Assembly: GCF_008710745.1 (NCBI RefSeq)
Contig: NZ_VYSA01000001.1
Coordinates: 558,001 to 622,000 of the forward strand
Reading direction: 5' to 3'
Length of the DNA: 64,000 nucleotides
From: Microbacterium rhizomatis
Lineage (GTDB): Bacteria > Actinomycetota > Actinomycetes > Actinomycetales > Microbacteriaceae
A program made the translations under genes and the position numbers. Positions 27,000 through 35,559 of this stretch are shown piece after piece (position 1 is the first letter of the stretch; each line of letters starts with the position of its first letter). A model generated the notes under the pieces. That model ran no database searches. It saw only the letters and a program-made list of their open reading frames with translations, and had not been told where the DNA came from.

Positions 27000-27961
27000 A
27001 TCCCGACGCCATCATCCCGACCACCATCGGCTGGGTGGTCGCCGCGGTCGTCTTCATCTTCGTGCTGGTTGTGATCATCCGGTCGATCCGGATCATCCCG
27101 CAGGCCACCGCAGGCGTCGTGGAGCGCCTCGGCCGGTATCACAAGACCCTCATGCCGGGGTTGAACCTCCTCGTTCCGTTCATCGACCGGGTCCGTCCCC
27201 TCATCGACATGCGTGAGCAGGTCGTCTCATTCCCGCCGCAGCCGGTCATCACGGAAGACAACCTGGTCGTCTCGATCGACACCGTCATCTACTTCCAGGT
27301 GACGGATGCTCGTGCCGCCACCTATGAGATCCGCAACTACCTCGGGGCGGTTGAACAGCTCACCACCACCACGCTGCGCAATGTGGTGGGTGGGCTGAAC
27401 CTCGAGGAAGCCCTCACCAGCCGCGACGAGATCAACGGCCAGCTGCGGATCGTGCTCGACGAGGCGACCGGCAAATGGGGCATCCGCGTCGGACGCGTCG
27501 AGATCAAGGCCATCGACCCGCCGCTGTCGATCCAGGACTCGATGGAGAAGCAGATGCGCGCCGAGCGCGACCGCCGTGCTCTCATCCTGACCGCCGAGGG
27601 AACGAAGCAGTCCGCGATCCTCACCGCCGAGGGCGCGAGGCAGGCCGAGATCCTGCGCGCCGAGGGCGACAAGGCCGCCGCGGTGCTGCGGGCACAGGGC
27701 GAGGCCGAGGCGATCCAGACGGTGTTCAGCGCGATCCACGCGGGCGACCCCGACGAGAAGCTGCTCGCCTACCAGTACTTGCAGACCCTGCCGAAGATCG
27801 CCGAGAGCGCGTCGAGCAAGCTGTGGATCATTCCCAGCGAACTCACCGAGGCGCTGAAGAATGTCGCCAACGGGTTCGTCGGCACCGGCAAAGCACCGCT
27901 GTCAGGTCCGCCCGCTCCCCCGCGCTCCGAACCTGCACAGCCCACGCAACCGGCCCAGTGA
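26996..27961 (+). CDS. SPFH-domain (stomatin/prohibitin-like) membrane protein
   Basis: 321 residues. One N-terminal membrane helix (about 12-33), then the SPFH domain (IIPQATAGVVERLGRYHKTL through the conserved KAIDPPLSIQDSMEKQM), then an Ala/Glu-rich coiled coil (AEGTKQSAILTAEGARQAEI) and a Pro-rich tail. Resembles QmcA/HflK-type stomatins that scaffold membrane domains or guard FtsH. Paired with NfeD as in many bacteria. Confidence 0.93.
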   Translation: MNPDAIIPTTIGWVVAAVVFIFVLVVIIRSIRIIPQATAGVVERLGRYHKTLMPGLNLLVPFIDRVRPLIDMREQVVSFPPQPVITEDNLVVSIDTVIYFQVTDARAATYEIRNYLGAVEQLTTTTLRNVVGGLNLEEALTSRDEINGQLRIVLDEATGKWGIRVGRVEIKAIDPPLSIQDSMEKQMRAERDRRALILTAEGTKQSAILTAEGARQAEILRAEGDKAAAVLRAQGEAEAIQTVFSAIHAGDPDEKLLAYQYLQTLPKIAESASSKLWIIPSELTEALKNVANGFVGTGKAPLSGPPAPPRSEPAQPTQPAQ

Positions 27962-28758
27962 CGTCTGCGCACCCCTGGTTCGCCGGTTCGGCGACACCGC
28001 GAGTGCTCGCGCATCGCGGGCTCGTGACGCCTGCGGCTGCCGCCCAGGGCGTTGCCGAGAACTCGTTCGCTGCGGTCGCCGCCGCGCACGCGGCCGGAGC
28101 GACCTACATCGAGTCGGACTGCCACCTCACCGCCGATGATGTCGTCGTGCTCTTCCACGACCCTGATCTGACTCGGGTCACCGGCGATCCTCGGGCGATC
28201 GCCGACGTGTCTCTTCGCGAACTGGAGCGGCTCATGGCCGACCGGGGCGGCCTCATCACGCTCCGCCAGGCGCTGGACGCGTTCCCCGCCGTGCGATTCA
28301 ACCTCGATGTGAAAGCCGAGGGCGCGGCCGGCGAAGTGGGTCGGATCGTGGCACCGCAGGCTCACCGGGTGCTGCTGACGAGCTTCTCTGATGCACGGCG
28401 CCGCGAGGCGCTGGACGCCACCGCGCGCGCAGGGAGCAGCATCCGTCCCGCGACTTCCGCCGGCACCGCGACCATCGCGCGACTGCTCGTGGCTCTCGCC
28501 ACCCGTTCGAAGAGCCTGATCGGCCGAGCGCTGCGCGACATCGACGCTCTGCAGGTGCCCGAGCGGCAGGGTCGGCTGCGCGTCGTCACTCCCCGACTGC
28601 TGGACGCCGCGCATCGCCACGGCGTGGAGGTCCACGTGTGGACGATCAATGACACGGACGACATGCGCAGGCTGGTGTCGATGAGGGTCGACGGCATCGT
28701 CACCGATCGCGCCGATGTCGCCCTTCGCGCACTGGCCGGTCCCCCCGGGCACCCTTAG
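27958..28758 (+). CDS. Glycerophosphodiester phosphodiesterase family protein
   Basis: 266 residues. TIM barrel with the GDPD signature: LAHRG, ENSFAAVAAAHAAGATYIE, SDCHLTADDVVVLFHDPDLTRVTG (metal and general acid-base His), FNLDVKAE, and VHVWTINDTDDMRRL near the end. It hydrolyses glycerophosphodiesters to glycerol-3-phosphate and an alcohol. No signal peptide, so cytoplasmic. GTG overlaps the stop of the stomatin gene (GTGA); longer upstream frames are not needed. Confidence 0.92.
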   Translation: MTSAHPWFAGSATPRVLAHRGLVTPAAAAQGVAENSFAAVAAAHAAGATYIESDCHLTADDVVVLFHDPDLTRVTGDPRAIADVSLRELERLMADRGGLITLRQALDAFPAVRFNLDVKAEGAAGEVGRIVAPQAHRVLLTSFSDARRREALDATARAGSSIRPATSAGTATIARLLVALATRSKSLIGRALRDIDALQVPERQGRLRVVTPRLLDAAHRHGVEVHVWTINDTDDMRRLVSMRVDGIVTDRADVALRALAGPPGHP

Positions 28759-28832
28759 TCGGCACCGCGAGCCGCATCCACGCGCCACCCGCTGTGCATC
28801 CACTGTGAATGAGTCCACAGGGTGCGTGGTTC

Positions 28833-28858
28833 GGATGATCTGCTCAGGTGGCGACGTT
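28833..28858 (+). promoter_or_regulatory. Possible SigR/SigH-type promoter of rbpA
   Basis: GGATG (28833-28837), 18 bases, GTT (28856-28858). This matches the GGAAT-N18-GTT form of the thiol-oxidative-stress sigma factors, which drive rbpA in Streptomyces. A housekeeping -10 overlapping TTATAC cannot be excluded. Confidence 0.4.
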
Positions 28859-28888
28859 ATACCTGAACAGCAACGAGAGGACCATACA

Positions 28889-29272
28889 ATGGCAGATCGC
28901 AGCTTGCGCGGCATCCGACTCGGCGCCCAGAGCCTACAAAGCGAAGACGGCGTCGTGTTCCATGAGCGAGCTCAGCACACATACCGATGCACCGTCTGCG
29001 GGCGTGACACGACGATGACATTCGCCGCGGACGCCGAGGTGCCCGAGGCCTGGGAGTGCCGCACATGCGGCTCCGAGTCGCTCCTCCGTATCGGAGACGG
29101 CACCGCCACGGTCGACCACAGTGAAGACAAGGTGGCGCGCACGCACTGGGACATGCTCCTCGAGCGGCGCAGCCTCCCCGAGCTCGAAGAGCTCCTGGAA
29201 GAGCGCCTTGCTTACGTTCGCGCCCGTCGTGGCGCCGGCGAAGACGTCGCCAGCCAGAAGATCAGCGCCTGA
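28889..29272 (+). CDS. rbpA: RNA polymerase-binding protein RbpA
   Basis: 127 residues. RbpA is an actinobacterial factor that binds RNA polymerase and the principal sigma factor and stabilises open complexes. Core domain with two CxxC pairs (CTVCG, CRTCG), which in Streptomyces bind zinc. Basic linker and C-terminal sigma-interaction helices (ARTHWDMLLERRSLPELEELLEERL). ATG 28889 has GAGAGGA upstream. It ends 6 bases before the convergent lnt stop codon, and its terminator lies inside lnt. Confidence 0.96.
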   Translation: MADRSLRGIRLGAQSLQSEDGVVFHERAQHTYRCTVCGRDTTMTFAADAEVPEAWECRTCGSESLLRIGDGTATVDHSEDKVARTHWDMLLERRSLPELEELLEERLAYVRARRGAGEDVASQKISA

Positions 29273-29278
29273 CGCGCC

Positions 29279-30859
29279 TCACGCATTCTTCGAGACGCCG
29301 GTCCCTTCGGGGGCCGGCGTCTCGGCGTGGCGGCGGCGGGTGATGGCGACACCGATCCCGACGGCGGACAGCGCGAGGATGCTGCCCCACCCGAGCACGA
29401 TCTTCACGGCCGGACCGATCATGACCGCGGGCGTGAGCCCGGTGCGCAGAGGTACGTCGGTGAGCATCTGGCCCGCGACATCCGCGGGCAGCCCATCGAT
29501 CGTCGATCCGTCCGCCGCGATCACCTGGCTCGTCCCCACGGTCGAGAGGTTCACCACGGAGCGCCCGGTCTCGATGGCGCGCATGCGCGCGAACGCCAGC
29601 TGCTGCAGATTCTCGTCCGTGCCCCGGAAATCGGCGTTGTTGGTCTGGAACATGTAGATCTCGGCGCCGTCCTGCGCGCCGTCCCAGATCACGTCGTCGT
29701 AGATGACGTCGAAGCAGATCGCGAGGCCGACGCCGACGCCGTTCAGATCGAAGAACGGTGCCGCCGTGCCCGGGGTGTACTCGCGCCCGATCAGGCCGAT
29801 CAGGTCGGGCGCGAACGGCTCCCAGAACGCGCGGTCCGGAACGTACTCGCCGAACGGGACCGGATGCCGCTTGTCATACGTCTGCACGGCGCCCGCGCCG
29901 GACTCCCACAGCAGCGACGAGTTGTAGTACAGCCCGTCGCGCCCGGTGACGGCGCTGACGATCAGGGGTGCACCGACGCGGCTCGAGAGGTCGTTGAGCA
30001 CGACGGCGGTGGTCGCGCTGGTCGTGGGATCGGAGTCGACGCCCCCCTCGGGCCACAGCAGCACGTCCATCGGCTGGCCGATCAGCGGCTCCGTGGCCTC
30101 GAGCTGCGCGGCAAGCACCTCGTTCTGGGTCGTGCGCACATCGAAGTACCCGGCGGGGCCGTTGCCCTGGACAGCGCCCACGCGCAGCGACCCCGAGACA
30201 GTGGTCGGGAACTGCGGGACGACGAGAAGCAGGACCGCGACCGCAACCGCGGGCACGACCGTGAGCGGGGCGCGGAAGCGCCCCAGTCGCACGTACTCGA
30301 TCGCTGCCGCGCAGAACAGCACCATCAGGAACGTGAGCCCCGACATGCCCACCCACGACACGATGTGGGCGAGCGGGCTGCTCACCTGGGTGACCCCGAT
30401 CCTGCCCCACGGGAAGCCGCCGTACGGCCATGAGCCGATGACCTGCTCGCGCATCGTCCAGAGCCCCGCGACCAGCATCGGGAGCACGATGAGGCGCGCG
30501 GCGGTCGAGCGCAGAATCCGCGGCACCCAGCGGTAGGCGAGCGCGATCGGCACCGCGCCCGCCGCGGTGAGGAGCGCCTCGAGCATCGAGAGCGCCACCC
30601 ACGGAACCGGTCCGAGGTAGCGGGCCGTGAAGTAGAGGTTCACGAAGAAGAACGACGCCCCGAAGGCGAAGCCGACGAGCACCGACGACCACAGCCGTCG
30701 GCCGATCAGCCCCACGAGCGCGAGCACGACAGCGGGAAACGCCATGGGCCACCAGCCGAGCGCCGGGAACGCGGTCGTGAGGAGCAGACCTCCGGCCACC
30801 GAGGTGAGCACGCCTGCCCAGAGCGGGAGGAGAGGCTTCGGAGCGTCGGCGAGGGGCAC
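29279..30859 (-). CDS. lnt: Apolipoprotein N-acyltransferase
   Basis: 526 residues. Six to eight N-terminal membrane helices (about 10-205), then a nitrilase-like periplasmic domain, then a final helix near 490. Catalytic triad candidates: Glu in WPEGG, Lys in YDKRHPVPFGEYVP, Cys in ICFDV. It adds the third acyl chain to lipoproteins; two lipoproteins are encoded in this window (36602 and 56939). GTG start 6 bases after TAGGGT, so leaderless. Last gene of a nine-gene minus-strand run. Confidence 0.94.
   Translation of the reverse strand: MPLADAPKPLLPLWAGVLTSVAGGLLLTTAFPALGWWPMAFPAVVLALVGLIGRRLWSSVLVGFAFGASFFFVNLYFTARYLGPVPWVALSMLEALLTAAGAVPIALAYRWVPRILRSTAARLIVLPMLVAGLWTMREQVIGSWPYGGFPWGRIGVTQVSSPLAHIVSWVGMSGLTFLMVLFCAAAIEYVRLGRFRAPLTVVPAVAVAVLLLVVPQFPTTVSGSLRVGAVQGNGPAGYFDVRTTQNEVLAAQLEATEPLIGQPMDVLLWPEGGVDSDPTTSATTAVVLNDLSSRVGAPLIVSAVTGRDGLYYNSSLLWESGAGAVQTYDKRHPVPFGEYVPDRAFWEPFAPDLIGLIGREYTPGTAAPFFDLNGVGVGLAICFDVIYDDVIWDGAQDGAEIYMFQTNNADFRGTDENLQQLAFARMRAIETGRSVVNLSTVGTSQVIAADGSTIDGLPADVAGQMLTDVPLRTGLTPAVMIGPAVKIVLGWGSILALSAVGIGVAITRRRHAETPAPEGTGVSKNA
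29291..29324 (+). terminator. Terminator of rbpA inside the end of lnt
   Basis: Fifteen paired bases (one G-T) closed by a TTCG tetraloop: CGAGACGCCGG with CCGGCGTCTCG, then CCC-TTCG-GGG. It lies 19 bases past the rbpA stop, within the lnt reading frame. Confidence 0.7.
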
Positions 30860-30865
30860 CCGACA

Positions 30866-30871
30866 ACCCTA
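30866..30871 (-). promoter_or_regulatory. -10 hexamer for leaderless lnt
   Basis: TAGGGT, six bases, then GTG 30859 on the minus strand. Confidence 0.55.
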
Positions 30872-30873
30872 AG

Positions 30874-33402
30874 TCAGACGGAACTGTAGGCGACGATCCC
30901 GCGACGCACGGCGTCGAGCGCCTTGCGCGCAGTGGCGGCCAGACGCGCATCCGCGACGAGCGAGAGCTGATCCAGAAGGTCGATCGTCTGCTTCGTCCAT
31001 CGCACGAAGTCGCCCGCGGCCATGTCTGCCTCGATGAGAACTCGATCCAGCGCGCCCCCGCGCGCCCACGAGTGCATCGCCTGCGCGAGACCCATCGCGA
31101 CCGGCTCCGAGCCGGGCAGCCGGTTGTCACGCTCCAGGTCGTCCAGTCGCTGCCAGAGGTCCTGCGTCGCGTCCAGCGCCGAGCGGAACGCGCCCCGCGG
31201 GAGCCCCCGCTCCCCCGGACCCGCCTCGTCGCGCCGAGGTTCGTACACGAGGCAGCAGGCGAGGGCGGCCAGGGACGCCGCATCCAGCTCGTCCCACAGC
31301 CCCCGTCGCAGAGATTCTGCGACCAGGAGGTCGCGCTCGCCGTAGATCCGACGCATCGTGCGACCCGCCGGCGTGAGGCTCGTCGCTCCCGCATCGTCGA
31401 CCTGGACGTAGTCGAGCTCGGTCAGCACATCCACGACGCGATCGAAGATCCGGGCGACGGTGCCCGTGCGTGTGTCGATCTGACGCCGCATCTGGTCGAC
31501 GGTCCGCTTGAGCTTCCAGTAGCGCTCGGCCCACCGCGCGTGCTGCTCGCGCTCTGGGCATTCGTGACACGGATGTCTCTGCATCCGTCGCCGGAGGGTC
31601 GCGATGTGCCGCTGGCGCTGCTCCCGTGCCGCGCGACTGGCCGTCGCATCCTTGCGGTTCAGCTTCTCCAGATCGCTCAGTTCACGTCGGATGCCGGAGT
31701 ACTCGGCGAAATCGCCACGATCGCACGTCATCGATTTCTGGTAGCCGGCCAGCGACTCTTCGGCCTCGCGCACTTGCCGTGCGAGGCCGACGACGGCGCG
31801 GTCGGCCTGGAACTGGGCGAACGACGACTCCAGGATCTCGCGCGATCGCGGACGCCCGAACTGGTCGATCAGATTCACTGCCATGTTGTAGGTCGGACGG
31901 AAGCTCGAGTTCAGCGGATAGGTGCGTCTCGATGCGAGAGCGGCGACCTGCTGCGGGTCCAGACTCTCGGTCCATTGGATCACCGCGTGACCTTCGACGT
32001 CGATGCCGCGTCGCCCCGCCCGCCCGGTGAGCTGCGTGTATTCGCCCGAGGTGATCGCCACGCGCGCTTCGCCGTTGAACTTCTCGAGCTTCTCCAGAAC
32101 CACTGTCCGCGCGGGCATGTTGATCCCGAGGGCGAGCGTCTCGGTGGCGAAGACGACCTTGACGAGCTTGCGCTGGAAGAGCTGTTCGACGACCTCTTTG
32201 AAGGCGGGAAGCAGTCCCGCGTGGTGCGACGCCACGCCGCGCTCCAGGTTCTCGCGCCACTCCCAGTACCCCAGGACGGCGAGATCCTCCTCGAGGAGCG
32301 TCCGAGTCAGGTCGTCGACGATCTCCCGGATCTCGGCGCGCTCCTGGTCGCTCGTGAGGCGCACCCCCGAGCGCCGGACCTGCTGCACCGCGGCGTCGCA
32401 GCCCACCCGGCTGAAGATGAAGAAGATCGCCGGGAGCAGGTTCGCGCGTTCCAGAAGGCGCACGACGTCGGGGCGATCGATCCGCTCGATCCGCTGCACG
32501 TTGGCCGAACGCACCGGGCGCTGGCCACCCTTGTGCGGACGGCGCCCACCGCCCGGGAATCGTGCGTTCGCCTCGGCGCGCCCGCCGTTCCTCGCCGACG
32601 AGCTGCGCATCTCTTGCGCACGGCGGTTGTTCTCGAAGTTCGGCCCCTTCACCGACCGGATGCGCATGAGCTCCTGGTTCACCTGGGCCGTGGCGATCCC
32701 CGCGCGATCGTCGAAGAGCGGGAGCAGGTCGCCGCGCACGAGCACGTGCTGCTCCAAGGGAACCGGGCGGATCTCGGAGACGATCACCTCGGTATCGCCG
32801 CGGACGGTGTCGAGCCAGTCGCCGAATTCCTCCGCATTGGACACGGTGGCCGACAGCGACACGAGACGCACCCGGGGGGGAAGGTGGATGATGATCTCCT
32901 CCCACACCGCTCCGCGGAAGCGATCGGCAAGGTAATGCACCTCGTCCATCACGACGAATCTGAGGCCCCTGAGGGCCGGCGAATCCGCGTAGAGCATGTT
33001 GCGGAGCACCTCGGTGGTCATCACGACGATGCGGGCATTGCCGTTGATGTTCGTGTCACCGGTCAGGAGTCCGACGTTCTCCGCCCCGTACACGTCCTGC
33101 AGTTCGTGGAACTTCTGGTTGGAAAGAGCTTTGATCGGCGTCGTGTAGAACGCCTTGTCGCCGTGCCCGGCGACAGCGGGCTCGCGCATCGCCAGGTGGA
33201 TGGCGAACTCTCCGACGATCGTCTTGCCCGCGCCCGTCGGCGCCGCCACCAGTACGCTGCGCCCGTCCTCGAGCGCCTGACAGCCCGCGATCTGGAAGGG
33301 GTCGAGATCGAAGCGTTGGGATGCCGCGAAGGCCGCCGTGAGGGGATGCTCGCGCTTCTCCCTCGCCCTCGCGAACCGTTCCGCGGGGGTGGGGTCACTC
33401 AC
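30874..33402 (-). CDS. helY: DEAD/DEAH-box RNA helicase, HelY/Ski2-like
   Basis: 842 residues. Walker A PTGAGKTIVGEF (about 55), DEVHYL (about 153), SATVSNAEEF, then the second RecA domain with TETLALGINMPARTVV and QLTGRAGRRGIDVEG. The C-terminal DSHCT domain (about 670-842) is typical of Ski2/Mtr4/HelY. Role in RNA processing is inferred from family. A basic Gly-rich insert (RFPGGGRRPHKGGQRP) near residue 285. GTG start overlaps the tatC stop (GTGA). Confidence 0.93.
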   Translation of the reverse strand: MSDPTPAERFARAREKREHPLTAAFAASQRFDLDPFQIAGCQALEDGRSVLVAAPTGAGKTIVGEFAIHLAMREPAVAGHGDKAFYTTPIKALSNQKFHELQDVYGAENVGLLTGDTNINGNARIVVMTTEVLRNMLYADSPALRGLRFVVMDEVHYLADRFRGAVWEEIIIHLPPRVRLVSLSATVSNAEEFGDWLDTVRGDTEVIVSEIRPVPLEQHVLVRGDLLPLFDDRAGIATAQVNQELMRIRSVKGPNFENNRRAQEMRSSSARNGGRAEANARFPGGGRRPHKGGQRPVRSANVQRIERIDRPDVVRLLERANLLPAIFFIFSRVGCDAAVQQVRRSGVRLTSDQERAEIREIVDDLTRTLLEEDLAVLGYWEWRENLERGVASHHAGLLPAFKEVVEQLFQRKLVKVVFATETLALGINMPARTVVLEKLEKFNGEARVAITSGEYTQLTGRAGRRGIDVEGHAVIQWTESLDPQQVAALASRRTYPLNSSFRPTYNMAVNLIDQFGRPRSREILESSFAQFQADRAVVGLARQVREAEESLAGYQKSMTCDRGDFAEYSGIRRELSDLEKLNRKDATASRAAREQRQRHIATLRRRMQRHPCHECPEREQHARWAERYWKLKRTVDQMRRQIDTRTGTVARIFDRVVDVLTELDYVQVDDAGATSLTPAGRTMRRIYGERDLLVAESLRRGLWDELDAASLAALACCLVYEPRRDEAGPGERGLPRGAFRSALDATQDLWQRLDDLERDNRLPGSEPVAMGLAQAMHSWARGGALDRVLIEADMAAGDFVRWTKQTIDLLDQLSLVADARLAATARKALDAVRRGIVAYSSV

Positions 33403-34211
33403 TCGGGAGTCCCGGGCAAGAGGATCGCCGCATCTCTCCTGCTGCGCCGACGGTCGAAGATCAACGCGACGCCCACGGCCGCGAAGTACAGGACGAGCAT
33501 CGGGATCGCGAGCAGGAACATCGAGATGACGTCGGCGGCCGGGGTCGCCAGGGCAGTGAAGATGACGATCGCGAGGATCGCGACCCGCCAGCCCTTCAGG
33601 ATCGCCATGCCGCTCATGATTCCGGCGAAGTTCAGAAGGACCAGGAAGACGGGGAGGACGAACGCGACCCCCACGACGAGCAGAAGCTTGAGGATGAAGT
33701 CGTAGTAGTAGTCGTACTTGAAGAAGTTCGCTGCACCGTCCGGCACGAAGCTCGACATGAGCTCGATGATGTGCGGCATGACGAGCCAGCCCGCGTATGC
33801 GCCCGCGAAGAACAGCGGGATGGCGGCGCCGAGGAACCCCGCGGTGTAACGCACCTCTTTGCGGGTCATGCCCGGCGAGATGAACAGCCAGATCTGCGAA
33901 AGCCAGACGGGTGACGAGATCAGGAGTCCGACGGCGAAAGCGATCCGGATCTGCAGATCGAACGCGCCCGTCACGGTATCGAAGTTGAGTACGGCTTTGC
34001 CCGTGCGCTCCGCGATCACGTTGATCGGAACGGTGAGCAGATTGATGATCGGCTCAGCGAAGAAGAATGCGATCACCATGCCGACGACGAGACCGATGGC
34101 ACTGATCAGCAGGCGTTTGCGCAGCTCGACGAGGTGCTGCCCGAGCGACATCCGCTTCTCGGGACGAGGGGCGTCGGGCATGCCGAGGCGCGACGTCTTT
34201 GGCGTCGCCAC
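33399..34211 (-). CDS. tatC: Sec-independent protein translocase TatC
   Basis: 270 residues, six membrane helices. N-terminal MSLGQHLVELRKRLL carries the cytoplasmic LxELRxR signature that helps bind twin-arginine signals. FAEPIINLLTVPI and FLGAAIPLFFAGAYAGWLVMP follow. TatC recognises folded exported proteins, with TatA forming the channel. Eight bases separate it from tatA; tatC overlaps helY. Confidence 0.97.
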   Translation of the reverse strand: MATPKTSRLGMPDAPRPEKRMSLGQHLVELRKRLLISAIGLVVGMVIAFFFAEPIINLLTVPINVIAERTGKAVLNFDTVTGAFDLQIRIAFAVGLLISSPVWLSQIWLFISPGMTRKEVRYTAGFLGAAIPLFFAGAYAGWLVMPHIIELMSSFVPDGAANFFKYDYYYDFILKLLLVVGVAFVLPVFLVLLNFAGIMSGMAILKGWRVAILAIVIFTALATPAADVISMFLLAIPMLVLYFAAVGVALIFDRRRSRRDAAILLPGTPE

Positions 34212-34219
34212 GAGGGTGG

Positions 34220-34489
34220 TCAGGACTTGGGTTCTACGCTGCCGCGCGCGGCAGGAGCATCAGGCGCAACCGTCGTCGCCGGTGGCGCCGGCACCACGCC
34301 GGGTGCCGCGACCGTCTCGGACGTGGTGGCGGCGGCGTCTTCTTCCTTCATGGCCTTCATCTCACCCTTGAAAACCCGGGCGGACTGACCCATGCTCTTG
34401 GCGAGCGCCGGCAGCTTGGCCGCACCGAAGATGAGGAGGATCACCGCGAGGATGATCAGGAAATGCCATCCTGTAAGTCCTTGCAACAT
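34220..34489 (-). CDS. tatA: Twin-arginine translocase subunit TatA
   Basis: 89 residues. Short periplasmic N-terminus, one membrane helix (GWHFLIILAVILLIFGAAKL), the hinge FGAAKLPALAKSMGQ, an amphipathic helix ending in KAMKEED, and a Pro/Ala-rich tail. Chosen ATG 34489 has GGAA 5 bases upstream and gives normal length. A TatB gene is not seen nearby. Confidence 0.95.
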   Translation of the reverse strand: MLQGLTGWHFLIILAVILLIFGAAKLPALAKSMGQSARVFKGEMKAMKEEDAAATTSETVAAPGVVPAPPATTVAPDAPAARGSVEPKS

Positions 34490-34596
34490 GGTCGTTCCTT
34501 CCGAGAGCGTGAACCCAGTGTAACGCGCCACCCGCGGAAGGGACCGAAGCGCGAGCATCCATGGCAGATACCGGGGAATCGCAAAGGTGCGGTCGC

Positions 34597-35559
34597 TCAG
34601 CGGTACTGCGCGAGGCCTGACTCCGCCCACGCCGCGGCGGCGCGCCGTGCACCTTCCGGCTCGAGGATCTCGACATCGCCGCCGAAGCGCACCGCGAGGC
34701 GCCGCAGCGTGTGCTCGTCGGCGACGCGCATCGTCGCGATGGACTGCTCGCCGTCCGTCTGCACCTCCGCACGATCCAGGTAGTCACCGAGCAGAGGGGC
34801 GACCGAGGCAGGAAAGCGGATGCGGGCGACGATGTCGTCCTCGCCCGGCGCGAACAGCGCAGGCACCGGCTCCTGACCGTGCGTGATCGGTATATCAGTG
34901 AGCTCGGGTTGGCTCACCCTGTCGAGATGGAACGTGCGCATCGCCTGGCGGAGGTGGCACCAGCCCTGTAAGTACCACTGTCCGTTGGCGATGTGCACCT
35001 TGACCGGGTCGACCGTGCGGATGGTGGGCGGGGCGTCCGGCGCCTTGTAGGTGAACGACACTGCCACTCCCTGCCGGAGCGCGGCGGCAACGGCATCGCG
35101 CACGGCATCGACGGGCCCGGGCGCGACGATCACCTCGACCGGCGTGCCCGATGCGCCGCGGGAGAGCTTTGCGAGCAGGCCTTCGAACAGGTCGTTGTCG
35201 CCGAACCCCGGAAGCGTTCGCGCGAGCTGGAGTCCCGCCAGCAGGGCAGCCGCTTCGCGCGCCGTGAGCTTGGGCGATCGTTCCAGTCCCACCGTGTTCG
35301 TGATCACGATGAGATCGCGTTCGTCGAGGAGGTCCCAATCGATGTCGAAGAGCTCATTGGCCATCTGCCAGAACCCGCCGTCTCCGGGCAGGCCGATCAC
35401 GGTGAGCTTCTCCACCATCGAGCGCATCTGCGCGGGCGTCACGTCGAATTCGTCGGCCGCCTCGGCGATCGACACTTCACCCTTGCCGATCAGGTACGGC
35501 ACGAGCTGCAGCATGAGCGCCGCCCGATCCGTCGCGACGAGCGGTTTGCGGGCGCTCAC
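34597..35559 (-). CDS. pafC: WYL-domain transcription factor PafC
   Basis: 320 residues. N-terminal winged helix (KGEVSIAEAADEFDVTPAQMRSMVEKL), then a WYL domain (about 150-240; QWYLQGWCHLRQAMRTFHLDRV), then a WCX extension. With PafB it forms the heterodimeric activator of the RecA-independent DNA damage response in actinobacteria. GTG start overlaps the pafB stop (GTGA), enforcing equal synthesis. Confidence 0.95.
   Translation of the reverse strand: MSARKPLVATDRAALMLQLVPYLIGKGEVSIAEAADEFDVTPAQMRSMVEKLTVIGLPGDGGFWQMANELFDIDWDLLDERDLIVITNTVGLERSPKLTAREAAALLAGLQLARTLPGFGDNDLFEGLLAKLSRGASGTPVEVIVAPGPVDAVRDAVAAALRQGVAVSFTYKAPDAPPTIRTVDPVKVHIANGQWYLQGWCHLRQAMRTFHLDRVSQPELTDIPITHGQEPVPALFAPGEDDIVARIRFPASVAPLLGDYLDRAEVQTDGEQSIATMRVADEHTLRRLAVRFGGDVEILEPEGARRAAAAWAESGLAQYR

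Noticed and set aside
31072..33705. 877-codon plus-strand frame opposite the HelY-type helicase
   Set aside because: Helicase motifs on the minus strand are unambiguous; the plus frame has none.
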